Shown here: positions 21,370 through 29,856 of the stretch, piece by piece
Numbering within the stretch: position 1 is the first letter of the stretch
How the letters are laid out: each line of letters opens with the position of its first letter
DNA from: Phycisphaerae bacterium
GTDB taxonomy: Bacteria; Planctomycetota; Phycisphaerae; Phycisphaerales; Phycisphaeraceae
Length of the DNA stretch: 64,000 nt
Assembly (NCBI GenBank): GCA_030432595.1
Contig: JAUIGU010000017.1
Span: 22,404 to 86,403 of the forward strand
Reading direction: 5' to 3'
The notes under the pieces: model-generated
Told to the model about the DNA's origin: nothing
The model's input: the letters and a program-made list of their open reading frames with translations, nothing else
Database searches by the model: none
Position numbers and translations under genes: made by a program

Positions 21370-21446
21370 GTTAGCTGCGACGCGCCGCGTCGCTGTTTCA
21401 TCGCGCATCACTGGTGACACCTGCGACGCGGCGCGTCGCAGCTAAC
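21370..21446. repeat. Perfect 24-base inverted repeat with palindromic arms
   Basis: The arms at 21370-21393 and 21423-21446 are exact reverse complements (beginning GTTAGCTGCGACGCG), separated by 29 bases. Each arm contains its own near-palindrome GCGACGCG-C-CGCGTCGC, so it may fold as one long stem or two hairpins. It lies between the convergent pump gene and response regulator gene and may double as a terminator. The GTTAGC edge resembles the conserved edge of REP elements. Confidence 0.85.
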
Positions 21447-21468
21447 AGACAGAAAGGACGAAAACGCT

Positions 21469-22134
21469 CTAACCCTGCTGTTTGTTGATCCGGTAGTGGA
21501 TCGCGTGGCGGGTGAGTTCGTTGCCGTTCTTGAGGCTGAGCTTGGCCTTGATTTTTTCGCGGTAGGTCTCGACGGTCTTGACGGACAGGTGCAGCCGGCC
21601 GGCGATCTCGCGCGAGCCCAGGCCGTCGCCGATCATCTCGAAGACCTCGAGTTCGCGGTCGGACAAGGACTCGACGGGTTCGGCGGCGGCGTCGATCTCG
21701 CCGCCGACCACCTGCGTGAGCACGCGCGAGGTCGCGGAGTCCGAGAGGTACACCTTGCCGTCGAGCACCCGGCGGATGGCCTCGACGATGTGGTCGGTGG
21801 CCTGGTCCTTGCGGAGGTAGCCCGAGGCGCCGGCGCGGAGCACGCGGTCGGCGTAGAGCGCCTCGTCGAGCATGGAGCACACGAGCATCTTGATGCCCCA
21901 GTCATTGGCGCGGACCTGCTTAATCAGTTCCAGGCCGTGCCCGTCGCCCAGCGACAGGTCGATGAGCGCGAGGTCGGGCTTGATCTCGCCGAGCACGTCG
22001 TAGGCCTCGGCGACGCTGGACGCCTCGCCGACGACTTCGAGGTCGCTCTCTTCGTTGACCAGTTCGACCAGCCCCCGTCGGACGATGGGGTGGTCATCGA
22101 CAATCACGATGCGGCAGGTGTCGGTAGTGGCCAT
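21469..22134 (-). CDS. NarL/FixJ-type response regulator
   Basis: A 221-residue DNA-binding regulator. The receiver domain (about 6-125) has the acidic pair in VIVDDHP, phospho-acceptor Asp59 in LALIDLSLG and the conserved Lys in GYLRKDQ. The C-terminal LuxR-type helix-turn-helix includes LSDRELEVFEMIGDGLGSRE and LHLSVKTVETYREKIKAKL. The gene begins nine bases after the stop of the histidine kinase on the same strand and is surely its partner. The regulated genes cannot be told from sequence. Confidence 0.93.
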   Translation of the reverse strand: MATTDTCRIVIVDDHPIVRRGLVELVNEESDLEVVGEASSVAEAYDVLGEIKPDLALIDLSLGDGHGLELIKQVRANDWGIKMLVCSMLDEALYADRVLRAGASGYLRKDQATDHIVEAIRRVLDGKVYLSDSATSRVLTQVVGGEIDAAAEPVESLSDRELEVFEMIGDGLGSREIAGRLHLSVKTVETYREKIKAKLSLKNGNELTRHAIHYRINKQQG

Positions 22135-22143
22135 CGGCGGTCT

Positions 22144-24672
22144 TCAGCGGTCGGGTTCAAGGGGCACCGCGACGTCGACGCGGGTGCCGCCCTGCGGGGC
22201 GGATTGGATCTCGAAACGACCCCGGATCATATCGGCTCGGTGCCGCATGATGCGCAGGCCGCGTCCCGAGCCCGCCCGGGCCGGTCCGCTTTCGCCCAGG
22301 CCCTGGCCGTCGTCCACGACCGTGAGCCGCAAGTTGGCCGCGGTGCACTCGAGCGTGATCTCGACCTGGCCGGCCCGGGCGTGCTTGGCGGCGTTGTGGC
22401 AAGCCTCCTGCGCGATGCGGAGCAGGTGGTCGGCCTGCTCGTCGGTCAGGGCGTCGGGCACGTCGTCGCAACGGGCCCGGGCCCGGACCCGGAAGAAGGT
22501 CATGAGGTTCGCCGCGATGCTGTTGAGCGAGGCGGGCAATTCTTCGGCGGCGATGGGGTCGGGCGTGAGGCCCGAGATGAGCCGGCGGACCTCGGCGTTG
22601 GCCTCGGTGACGATGCGAGCGAGCTCGTCCACGGTGTTCAGGTTCAGCGCCTCGCCGCGGGCGGTCTTGCGCCGGGCGCCTTCGAGCAGCATCCGCAGGC
22701 CGGTGATCTGCTGCCCGATGCCGTCGTGCAGCTCGCGGCCGATCTGTTGCCGCTCTTCCTCGGCCTTTTCCAACACGGCACGGTCGAGTTCGGCGCGGCG
22801 CTGCTCGGTGACGTCGGTGGCGATCGCGATCACGCCCGTCGCCCGGCCGGCCTCGTCGAACACCGGCACCTTGTCGGTCTGCACGAAGCGCGTCCCCTTG
22901 CCGGGCACGTCGTAGCTCTCGACGTAACCGAGCTTCGGCACGCCCGAGCGCATCACCGCCTGGTCGTCGCGGAAATACTCGTCCGCCTGGTCTGGGAAGA
23001 ACTCCTCGGTCTTTCGGCCTTCGATCTGGTCCGCCGGCAAGCCCATCGATTCCGCGGCGGCACGGTTGACGCGGAGCATCCGTTTGTGCGCGTCTTTGTA
23101 AAAAATGTATGCCGGCACGGAGTCGAGGATGAGCTGCGTCTGCTCGTACAGCTCCGCGATGCGGTGCTCCGCCTGCTTGCGCTCGGTGATGTCGCGGGCC
23201 GTGATCGCCACGCCGTCGCCCACCGGGATCACCTGGTGCTGGATCCACGTCGGCACGACGCCCTGGTCTTCGGCGTCGAGCTCGAACTCGGCCATCACCG
23301 GCACGCGCGACTCCGTGACCCGCGCGTAACGCTCGAACAGCCCGGTCTCCCGGTGCAGGGGCATCATCTCGCAGACCTTTTGGCCGACGACCTGATCGCG
23401 CGGCCGGGAGATCATCGCGGCGGCGGGCGCGTTCATATCGACAAACACAAAGTCGTCAATCTGTCCGTCGTCGTCACGCACCGCTTCGAGCAGGAAAAAC
23501 GCGTCCAGCGCCCCGTCCAGCGCCGCGCGATAGCGGTCCTCGCTGCGGCGGAGGCGCTCGGTCGCCTCGACCTGGCTGGTGATGTCCTCAGCGATGCCGA
23601 CGATCCGCAGGACCCGGCCGGCGTCGTCCGTCACCGCCTGCCCGCGGTCCCGGAGCCAGCGGGTCTGCCCGTCGGGGCGGACGATGCGGTAGCGCTGGTC
23701 GTACGGCGTTGTGTCGGCGTGGCGGAAGGCCTTGTTGACGCGGTCCCGGTCCTCGGGGTGGACGGCGTTGATCCACACCGACGCGTCGCCGAGCAGCTCG
23801 TCGGTGGTCCGCCCGGTCACGTCCGCGAAAGCCGGGCTGACGTAATCGATGCAGCGCTTCTGCCAATCGAAGACCCAGAACACCTCGGGCACGGCCTCGG
23901 CCAACTCGCGGAAGCGCTCCTCGGAGCGCGCCCGCGCGGCTTCGGCCTGGCGGTGGCCCGTGACATCCAGGCCCACGGACTGAAACTCGACCAGCGTGCC
24001 GCGCTCGTCGAACAACGCGCGGTCGGTCCAGAAGTGCCAGCCGGTCGAGCCGTCCGACCGCCGGACCTCGTGGGTGTAGCTTCGGCTCGGCTCGTCGGGC
24101 GAAAGCCGAGCAAGCCCGTTGAGGATCGTCGCGTGTTCAGCCTCCGGCACGTAGTCCAGAAATTTCCGGCCCAACAGTTCTTCGCGCGGGTAGCCGAAGT
24201 ACCGGCAGTACGACGCGTTCACGAACGTCAGCGTCGTGTCCGGGCGGAACCGGCAGATCATCTCGACCTGGTCATCCACGACGCCGCGGTACTGGGCTTC
24301 GCGGAGGGCCAGGGTCCGTTCGGTGTCCTTGAACTCGGTGATGTCCTTGTGGGTGACCAGGACGGCTTGTTGCCCATCAACCTCAAAGCGTTTGATCCGG
24401 GTCCGCCACCACAACGTCCGCCCGTCGCGGTCCCCCGAGTGGTCGATCGTGGCGAGTTCGTCACCGCCGGCCAGGAAGTATTGGAGCGCAGCCGCGACGT
24501 CAGGCTCGGCGCAGCGGGCGTAAAGTTCGCCGGGGTCGCAGGGGTGCCGGTCCTGCGTCCAGACCCCGTTGCGGCAGATCATGACCCCGTGGGCGTCGAA
24601 CACGGCGGCGGCGGCGGGCAAAGCCTCCAACGCCGCGGCCGCAAGTCTGGGGTCCAGGTCCGTCACCGACAT
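22144..24672 (-). CDS. Multi-PAS sensor histidine kinase, NarX/DegS type
   Basis: An 842-residue kinase that should phosphorylate the response regulator encoded downstream. I see about five PAS/PAC units in tandem, recognisable by repeated pieces such as FRPDTTLTFVNASYCRYFGY, DWQKRCIDYVSPAFADVTGR, YKDAHKRMLRVNRAAAESMG and repeated DITERKQAE / DVTEQRRAE linkers. The HisKA_3 dimerisation helix follows with His649 in ELHDGIGQQITG, then HATPase_c (AQEACHNAAKHARAGQ, VVDDGQGLGESG). No membrane helix is evident, so sensing is probably cytosolic through the PAS domains. The start MSVTDLDPR is well placed. Confidence 0.92.
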   Translation of the reverse strand: MSVTDLDPRLAAAALEALPAAAAVFDAHGVMICRNGVWTQDRHPCDPGELYARCAEPDVAAALQYFLAGGDELATIDHSGDRDGRTLWWRTRIKRFEVDGQQAVLVTHKDITEFKDTERTLALREAQYRGVVDDQVEMICRFRPDTTLTFVNASYCRYFGYPREELLGRKFLDYVPEAEHATILNGLARLSPDEPSRSYTHEVRRSDGSTGWHFWTDRALFDERGTLVEFQSVGLDVTGHRQAEAARARSEERFRELAEAVPEVFWVFDWQKRCIDYVSPAFADVTGRTTDELLGDASVWINAVHPEDRDRVNKAFRHADTTPYDQRYRIVRPDGQTRWLRDRGQAVTDDAGRVLRIVGIAEDITSQVEATERLRRSEDRYRAALDGALDAFFLLEAVRDDDGQIDDFVFVDMNAPAAAMISRPRDQVVGQKVCEMMPLHRETGLFERYARVTESRVPVMAEFELDAEDQGVVPTWIQHQVIPVGDGVAITARDITERKQAEHRIAELYEQTQLILDSVPAYIFYKDAHKRMLRVNRAAAESMGLPADQIEGRKTEEFFPDQADEYFRDDQAVMRSGVPKLGYVESYDVPGKGTRFVQTDKVPVFDEAGRATGVIAIATDVTEQRRAELDRAVLEKAEEERQQIGRELHDGIGQQITGLRMLLEGARRKTARGEALNLNTVDELARIVTEANAEVRRLISGLTPDPIAAEELPASLNSIAANLMTFFRVRARARCDDVPDALTDEQADHLLRIAQEACHNAAKHARAGQVEITLECTAANLRLTVVDDGQGLGESGPARAGSGRGLRIMRHRADMIRGRFEIQSAPQGGTRVDVAVPLEPDR

Positions 24673-24757
24673 GGCCCCCCATCATCGGGTATTCCACACG
24701 CGGGGTCTACCGCCACCCAAGCCTTCGCCCCGGACGCCGGGCGGCTACGCTGCGGGC

Positions 24758-25432
24758 ATGGCAACACACAGCACCCTGCTCGGCGAAGCGGTCGCGGGAT
24801 ACCTCGACGGCCTGGACGTCCACGAACCCGCGCCGATGCGGCAACTTGCGGCGGTATCCGACGAACTGCCCGAGGCCGAGATGCGCAGCTCGCCTGCGTT
24901 GGGCCGGTTCCTCGCGATGATCGTGCAGATCAGCGGGGCGAAGCAATGCTTCGAGATCGGCACGTTCACGGGCTACAGCGCCCTGTGGGTTGCCGACGCC
25001 CTGCCCAAGGACGGCCACGTCACCGCGTTCGACGTCAGCGAAGACTGGCCGGCGATCGGCCGGCCGTTCTGGCAACAGGCCGGCGTCGCCGAGAAGATCA
25101 CCCTCCACGTCGGCCCGGCCGCCGACACGATCCGGGCCCACCTGGACGATCCCGCGTCGCGTGTGTCGGCCGGACAGTTCGACTTCGGCTTCATCGACGC
25201 GGACAAGCAGAGCTACCCCATCTACTACGAGCTGGGCATGGAACTGCTCCGGCCCGGCGGGGTCATGCTCTTCGACAACGCGCTGCGGCACGGACGCGTC
25301 GCCGACCCGAACGACCAGGACCACGCCGTCGCCGCCACCCGCCGGGTGAACGACACGGCCCACGGCGACGACCGCGTCGATGCCGTGCTGCTGCCGCTGT
25401 GCGACGGCGTACTGATGGTGCGGAAACGCTGA
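24758..25432 (+). CDS. SAM-dependent O-methyltransferase, caffeoyl-CoA OMT type
   Basis: A 224-residue class I methyltransferase of family 3. SAM binding motif I is CFEIGTFTGYSALWVADALP. The acidic residue of motif II is in HVTAFDVSEDW. The metal-binding signature is FGFIDADKQSYPIYYE with a further metal ligand in MLFDNALRHG. The family methylates catechol-type hydroxyls with Mg2+ or similar. The acceptor is unknown. The ATG at 24758 was chosen over the upstream in-frame ATG, because the longer form would read into the kinase promoter region and lacks homologous sequence. Confidence 0.9.
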   Translation: MATHSTLLGEAVAGYLDGLDVHEPAPMRQLAAVSDELPEAEMRSSPALGRFLAMIVQISGAKQCFEIGTFTGYSALWVADALPKDGHVTAFDVSEDWPAIGRPFWQQAGVAEKITLHVGPAADTIRAHLDDPASRVSAGQFDFGFIDADKQSYPIYYELGMELLRPGGVMLFDNALRHGRVADPNDQDHAVAATRRVNDTAHGDDRVDAVLLPLCDGVLMVRKR

Positions 25433-25563
25433 TTGAGTCGCCGCGATGTCAAAATAGGCAAACTGAAATGGCACGGGATTCGAGAAAAAACGCGCCGTAC
25501 CCCGCGACGAAACCCTTGGTGAAGCGTCTTGCTGTGGTTTTCCCCGATGGCGACAGAAAGCGC

Positions 25564-25592
25564 TTGCTCCACCCCTGCGCTCGGGGTATATT
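25564..25592 (+). promoter_or_regulatory. Sigma-70-type promoter of the PEP-CTERM gene
   Basis: TTGCTC (25564-25569) and TATATT (25587-25592) are separated by 17 bases, in an AT-richer stretch about 85 bases ahead of the start codon. The -35 box matches the consensus at four of six positions; the -10 box at five of six. Confidence 0.65.
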
Positions 25593-25678
25593 CCGTTAGA
25601 CAAGCGTTTACCTTCTTTGTGCCGCGTGATCTCGGCGGCCGCGTCCATGTCTCAAACCACCCGTGAGGAGTAAGACCC

Positions 25679-26362
25679 ATGACTGAAACGTTGATGCGTA
25701 TGTTTGGAACGGCCATGGCGGCCGCGTTCGTGTTGGCCGGCGCTTCGGCCTCGGCCCAGACGTTCTCGTTCGACTTCGAAGACGGCACGGACCAAGGCTT
25801 CGGCAGCCCGTTCGGCAGCGACGCCGGCCAGGAAAACCCGATCGTCAACATCGGTGGCAGCCTGCGCATGGAAGTGCTGCGCGACGGCGGCTTCCAGGAG
25901 ACGGACTACGGCAGCGCCGATGCCGGCTGGCTCGCCGCGTTCAACGCCGCGGTCGCCGCGCCCTCGCTCTACGAGATCTCCTACGACTGGTATGTCGATA
26001 CGAGCCTCGGCGACTACGGCGGCTTCCTCCAACTCGGCACCTACATCAACGGCGGCTCGCCCGCGTTCTCGTACACGCAGGACTTCCCGGGCACCGCCAA
26101 GGACGTGGAACTGGACGGCACGCAACTCGGCAGCGGCAGCGTCTTCTCCGGCACCGTGACCGAAACCCTAACCGACAAATACGGGGCGATCGACCCCGGT
26201 TTCCTCGGTTCGGACTTCGGCCGGCTCGGGTTCATCATCAACGGCGACGGCGCGGACGCGACGGTTTACTTCGATAACATCGTGGTCCGTCCCGTGCCCG
26301 AACCCGCGAGTCTGGGTCTGCTCGCACTGGGCGGCGCGCTGCTGGCCCGCCGCCGCCGCTGA
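25679..26362 (+). CDS. PEP-CTERM secreted protein
   Basis: A 227-residue exported protein of unknown function. The signal peptide contains MAAAFVLAGASASAQ. The beta-rich body begins TFSFDFEDGTDQGFGSPFG, like a carbohydrate-binding or jelly-roll domain. The C-terminal sorting tag is VPEPASLGLLALGG followed by an Arg cluster. Such tags are processed by an exosortase and are linked to surface or biofilm proteins; no exosortase is in this window. GGAG lies eight bases before the ATG. A promoter precedes it and a strong terminator follows, so it is a single-gene unit. Confidence 0.85.
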   Translation: MTETLMRMFGTAMAAAFVLAGASASAQTFSFDFEDGTDQGFGSPFGSDAGQENPIVNIGGSLRMEVLRDGGFQETDYGSADAGWLAAFNAAVAAPSLYEISYDWYVDTSLGDYGGFLQLGTYINGGSPAFSYTQDFPGTAKDVELDGTQLGSGSVFSGTVTETLTDKYGAIDPGFLGSDFGRLGFIINGDGADATVYFDNIVVRPVPEPASLGLLALGGALLARRRR

Positions 26363-26387
26363 AGCGGCTTTGACATCACTGCTCCTT

Positions 26388-26421
26388 CAAAGCCCGCGTT
26401 CCCAGCGAACGCGGGCTTTTT
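26388..26421 (+). terminator. Rho-independent terminator
   Basis: AAAGCCCGCGTTC pairs perfectly with GAACGCGGGCTTT over 13 bp around a six-base loop and runs into TTTTT. It sits 25 bases after the stop codon of the PEP-CTERM gene. Confidence 0.92.
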
Positions 26422-26502
26422 CTGCGCTTCCGTTCCGGGATGGCTGCCCACCCGGCAGGACTTTTCCAACCACGGGCAGTCGCCCAGCAAGAATCACTCT
26501 CC

Positions 26503-26533
26503 TAAAGCCCGGAGATGGCCATCTCCGGGCTTA
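26503..26533. repeat. Palindromic repeat family A, intergenic copy
   Basis: Perfect palindrome of at least 28 bases centred on GGCC (26519-26520), arms AAGCCCGGAGATGG. It lies between the terminator of the PEP-CTERM gene and murC. No T-run follows it and a proper terminator already exists upstream, so termination is not its obvious role. Confidence 0.9.
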
Positions 26534-26640
26534 TCTGATCTCGCCATTCCCACCGCAGCCAGAACGCTGAAGCCCCCCAAGCAGGCCAAACCCGAATCAT
26601 GCTTCGCGGTCAGTGCGTCCTCCGGCGGTAGCATGTCGGC

Positions 26641-28089
26641 ATGACCACGGACGGCCTGAGCGGGACGCGGCTGCACTTTGTCGGCATCGGCGGCAGCGGG
26701 ATGTCGGGGCTCGCGCGGCTGTGCAGGGCGCGCGGCGCGGCGGTGACGGGCAGCGACCGCGGCGGTGGGCCGACCGTGGATGCGCTGGTGCGCGAGGGGT
26801 TCGAGCTTTCAATGGATCAGACGGCGGCGGGCGTGCCAGACGACGTGGAGACCATGGTGGTGTCCGCGGCGATCCCGTACGACCACCCGGAGGTGGTGGA
26901 GGCGACGCGGCGGGGCGTGGAGGTGATCAAGTACGCGGCGATGCTCGGCCGGCTCATGGCGGCGCCGGGCACAGTGGGCGTGGCGGTGGCGGGCACGCAC
27001 GGCAAGAGCTCGACGACGTCGATGCTCGCGCACGTGTTGATCTCGGCCGGACTGGACCCGTCGGTGATCGTGGGCGCACGGTGCGAGCAGATCGGCGGCG
27101 GGCACCGGACGGGTGGCTCGCCGCTGCTGGTCGCCGAGGCGTGCGAGTACGACCGGTCGTTCCACGCGTTGTCGCCGACGCACGGCGTGATCCTCAACCT
27201 CGAAGCCGATCACCTGGACATCTACGACGGGTTGGACGCGATCGTGGAGAGCTTCGCGGTCTTTGCGCGGAAGCTGCCGGCCAAAAAGAAAGGCGGGTCG
27301 CTGTTGATTCAACACGAGTCGCCGCACCGGGTGACGGTGACCGCGGGATTGAAGTGCGCGGTGGAGACGATCGGGTTCGCGCCGCAGGCGGAGTGGCGGG
27401 TGGAAGTGGCGGACCGCGGAGCGCCTTCAACGGATGGGCAGGCGAGGCGAAAAACCGTCCAAACGGATCGGCGCTGCCGGCTGTGGCGAAATGGCGAGGA
27501 CGTGTGCGCGTGGAACCCGCCGATGCCGGGCGAGCACATGGCGTACAACAGCGCGGTCGCGGCGGTGACGGCGCACCGGCTGGGAGCGAACTGGGACGAC
27601 ATCGCCGCTGCGCTGGAATCGTTCACGGGGCTGGACCGGAGGATGCAGCGCATCGGGAAGCGCGCGTTGCCCGTCGGCGGCGGCGTCGAGGTCATCGACG
27701 ACTACGGCCACCACCCCACCGAAGTCGATACCACATTGCGGGCGCTCAAGCAGCACCACGACCCGAAGCGTCTGATCTGCGTGTTTCAACCGCACCAGCA
27801 CTCGCGCACCCGTCACCTGCTGGACCAGTTCGCGGTGAGCTTCGGCGCGGCCGACCTGGTCGTCGTGCCGGAGATCTACTTCGTGCGCGACAGCGAAGAA
27901 GAACGCATGAGCGTCACGTCGGCGACGCTGGTGGAAAGGCTGCGCGAACACGGAATCAACGCGCTGCACATCCACCCGCTGGACGCGATCGCGCCGCAGT
28001 TGCAGGCGCTGGCGCAGGACGGCGACCTGGTCGTGACCATGGGGGCGGGAGACGTGTGGACGGTGGCGCGGGCGCTGGTGGAAAACTAA
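26641..28089 (+). CDS. murC: UDP-N-acetylmuramate--L-alanine ligase
   Basis: Adds the first amino acid to UDP-MurNAc in peptidoglycan synthesis. The 482-residue product has LHFVGIGGSGMSGLARL (UDP-binding), the ATP-binding GTHGKSSTTSMLAHVL, EACEYDRSFHAL, the His-rich DDYGHHPTEVDTTL and the C-terminal VTMGAGDVWTVARALVEN. Presence of MurC supports a peptidoglycan cell wall, as now known for planctomycetes. A stretch of about 30 residues (near 257-290, ADRGAPSTDGQARRKTVQT) looks like an insertion relative to typical MurC. The rest of the mur cluster is not nearby. Confidence 0.95.
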   Translation: MTTDGLSGTRLHFVGIGGSGMSGLARLCRARGAAVTGSDRGGGPTVDALVREGFELSMDQTAAGVPDDVETMVVSAAIPYDHPEVVEATRRGVEVIKYAAMLGRLMAAPGTVGVAVAGTHGKSSTTSMLAHVLISAGLDPSVIVGARCEQIGGGHRTGGSPLLVAEACEYDRSFHALSPTHGVILNLEADHLDIYDGLDAIVESFAVFARKLPAKKKGGSLLIQHESPHRVTVTAGLKCAVETIGFAPQAEWRVEVADRGAPSTDGQARRKTVQTDRRCRLWRNGEDVCAWNPPMPGEHMAYNSAVAAVTAHRLGANWDDIAAALESFTGLDRRMQRIGKRALPVGGGVEVIDDYGHHPTEVDTTLRALKQHHDPKRLICVFQPHQHSRTRHLLDQFAVSFGAADLVVVPEIYFVRDSEEERMSVTSATLVERLREHGINALHIHPLDAIAPQLQALAQDGDLVVTMGAGDVWTVARALVEN

Positions 28090-28105
28090 CTCGGGCGCGG
28101 CACGC

Positions 28106-28396
28106 TCAGTCTTCCATCTCGCCGACGTCGATCTGGTCCCAGTCGATGTCGCCGCGAGAGGCGATGCTCTCCTTCATGATCTGCTCGGCGCGTTGCAGGT
28201 CGCGCTCGTGGACCAGCACCTTCACGCTGCCCGGGGCTTCGGCGCGGAAGCCGGCGGTGAGCGTGCCGGCTGCCTGCGCCGCGATGCCGTGGTTCTGGAG
28301 TTCGTCGGCGAGCATCGTCGCCTCGATCTCACGGTCGAAGAACGCGAGCGTGACGAGCTTGTCGGCGGTCGGGCCGGTCGGGTCCGTGGTGTCCAT
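28106..28396 (-). CDS. DUF2007-like small protein
   Basis: A 96-residue cytosolic protein. KLVTLAFFDREIEATMLADELQNHGIAA and GSVKVLVHERDLQRAEQIMKE are the two halves of the DUF2007 domain (ferredoxin-like fold, sometimes called putative signal transducing protein). The acidic tail is DWDQIDVGEMED. The ATG at 28396 was preferred over a TTG at 28435. It ends 16 bases from the stop of murC on the other strand. Function unknown. Confidence 0.75.
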   Translation of the reverse strand: MDTTDPTGPTADKLVTLAFFDREIEATMLADELQNHGIAAQAAGTLTAGFRAEAPGSVKVLVHERDLQRAEQIMKESIASRGDIDWDQIDVGEMED

Positions 28397-28440
28397 CCCG
28401 CCATTGTCGCCGGGCGGCTTGAATAAGGGAAGCAAAAAAA

Positions 28441-29856
28441 TCAGGAGGACGCGGGTTCGTCGAGCCGGAACTTGCGGATCTTTTTGTAGAGCGTGGTGCG
28501 GTCGATGCCGAGCTGGCGGGCCGTCTCAGAGCGGTTCCACTCGTTGGCTTCGAGCGCCGCCAGGAGGATGCGACGCTCGGGTTCGAGCAGGGCGTCGGCC
28601 AGGGGCATGGGCGTCCAGCCGTCGATGAGCGCGGGAATGGCGTCGGGGTGATGTGGCGATGGCGGTGGTTTTGCGCCGGCGTCCAAGCCGTGGGTCACGC
28701 TGTCGGGCAGGTCGTCGGCGGTGAGCCGGAGGCGCGGCGACATCGTGGCGGCGTGGGCGATGGCCGCGTCGAACTCCGGAAGGTTGCCGGGCCAGGCGTA
28801 GGCGCGCAGCGCGGCGAGCGCCTCGTCGGTGAGTCGGCGTTGCCGGCCGTCGCGCTCGGCGAAACGGTCGAGCACATGTTGCGCCAACCCGGGCAAGTCA
28901 TCTTGGCGGTGGCGCAGCGGGGGGACGTGAACCGGAACGACATTGACGCGGTAGAACAGGTCTTCGCGAAACGTGCCGGCCGCGACGCGCTCGCGGAGAT
29001 CGCCGTCGGCGGTGAAAATGAATCGGGCATCGACGTCGCGTCCGTCCTTGGCGCCCAGTGGGGTGACGGTGTTGTGTTCGAGCAGTTCAAGCAGCCGGCG
29101 TTGCAGTCCGGGCGTGGCGGCGTGGAGGCCTTGAATGACGAGCGTGCCGCCGCGCGCCTGCGTGGCGACGCCGGGCCGGCTGCGCGTGACGTCGGGCAGT
29201 CCGCCGCGGGCGACGCCGCAGAGTTCGGCGACCTGCCCGGTTTCGTCGAGCCCGACGCAATCGAAGGTGACAAAAGGTTCGTCGTGTCTTGGGCTGTGGG
29301 CGTGGACGGCCCGGGCGAACAGGGACTGCCCCGCGCCCGGCTCGCCGGTGATCAGGACCGGGGTCTCGCCGGCCGCGGCGTCGCGGGCCTGCTGAAGAAC
29401 GCGGGCGGTGCGGATGTCGTCGGCCACGAGCCCGGGTACGTCGTTTGCGTTGGATAACGACCGCGCCGCGTCGTCCGGCGCGAGCAGGGCGCGGCGCTGC
29501 ACGGCGTCGGCGACGGCACGCTTGAGGTCGTCGTCGAGGACCGGTTTGGTCAGATAGTTCGCGGCGCCCAATTTGATCGCCTCGACCGCGTCTTCGATCT
29601 TTCCGAAGCCGGTAAGCACCAGCGGCACCACGCCCGCCCCGCCGGACCGCACCCGCTTGAGCAGGTCGCGCCCGTCGCAACGGGGCATGTCCATGTCGGT
29701 GATGAGCACATCGATGCGCTGCCGCAGTTCGTTCAGCCGGTCGAGCGCCGCCTGGCCGTCGTTCGCGGTGTCGCAGTCGTAGCCCTCGGCAGACAGCAAC
29801 GCCGCGAGCGAATCGGCGACGATCGGGTCGTCGTCCACGATCAGTACGCGGGTCAT
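28441..29856 (-). CDS. NtrC-like response regulator with degenerate AAA+ domain
   Basis: A 471-residue protein with receiver (phospho-acceptor Asp54, Lys in NYLTKPV), a central AAA+ sigma-54-activator-like domain, and a Fis-type helix-turn-helix (NRSETARQLGIDRTTLYKKI). The AAA+ part keeps the overall length and the FREDLFYRVNVVPVHVPPLRHR block. Walker A reads GEPGAGQS (171-178, Lys replaced by Gln). Walker B reads GGTLVIQG (236-243) where GGTLFLDE is usual, so the acidic pair is gone. The GAFTGA loop is absent (GVARGGLPD). It therefore probably cannot hydrolyse ATP or activate sigma-54 and may act as a simple DNA-binding regulator. Start at 29856 overlaps the kinase stop (ATGA). Confidence 0.85.
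   Translation of the reverse strand: MTRVLIVDDDPIVADSLAALLSAEGYDCDTANDGQAALDRLNELRQRIDVLITDMDMPRCDGRDLLKRVRSGGAGVVPLVLTGFGKIEDAVEAIKLGAANYLTKPVLDDDLKRAVADAVQRRALLAPDDAARSLSNANDVPGLVADDIRTARVLQQARDAAAGETPVLITGEPGAGQSLFARAVHAHSPRHDEPFVTFDCVGLDETGQVAELCGVARGGLPDVTRSRPGVATQARGGTLVIQGLHAATPGLQRRLLELLEHNTVTPLGAKDGRDVDARFIFTADGDLRERVAAGTFREDLFYRVNVVPVHVPPLRHRQDDLPGLAQHVLDRFAERDGRQRRLTDEALAALRAYAWPGNLPEFDAAIAHAATMSPRLRLTADDLPDSVTHGLDAGAKPPPSPHHPDAIPALIDGWTPMPLADALLEPERRILLAALEANEWNRSETARQLGIDRTTLYKKIRKFRLDEPASS

Noticed and set aside
18366..21401. Minus-strand frame of 1011 codons opposite the RND pump
   Set aside because: Antisense shadow: Arg/His/Gln/Asp-rich, no domains; the opposite strand holds an intact pump gene.
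21496..25599. Plus-strand open frame of 1367 codons
   Set aside because: It runs antisense to the response regulator and histidine kinase, both of which have clear domains, and then through a real methyltransferase gene in another frame. Its translation is low-complexity.
26503..26533. Family A palindromes as terminators
   Set aside because: They lack T-runs, one lies after a proper terminator, one near a gene start, and two lie inside coding regions.
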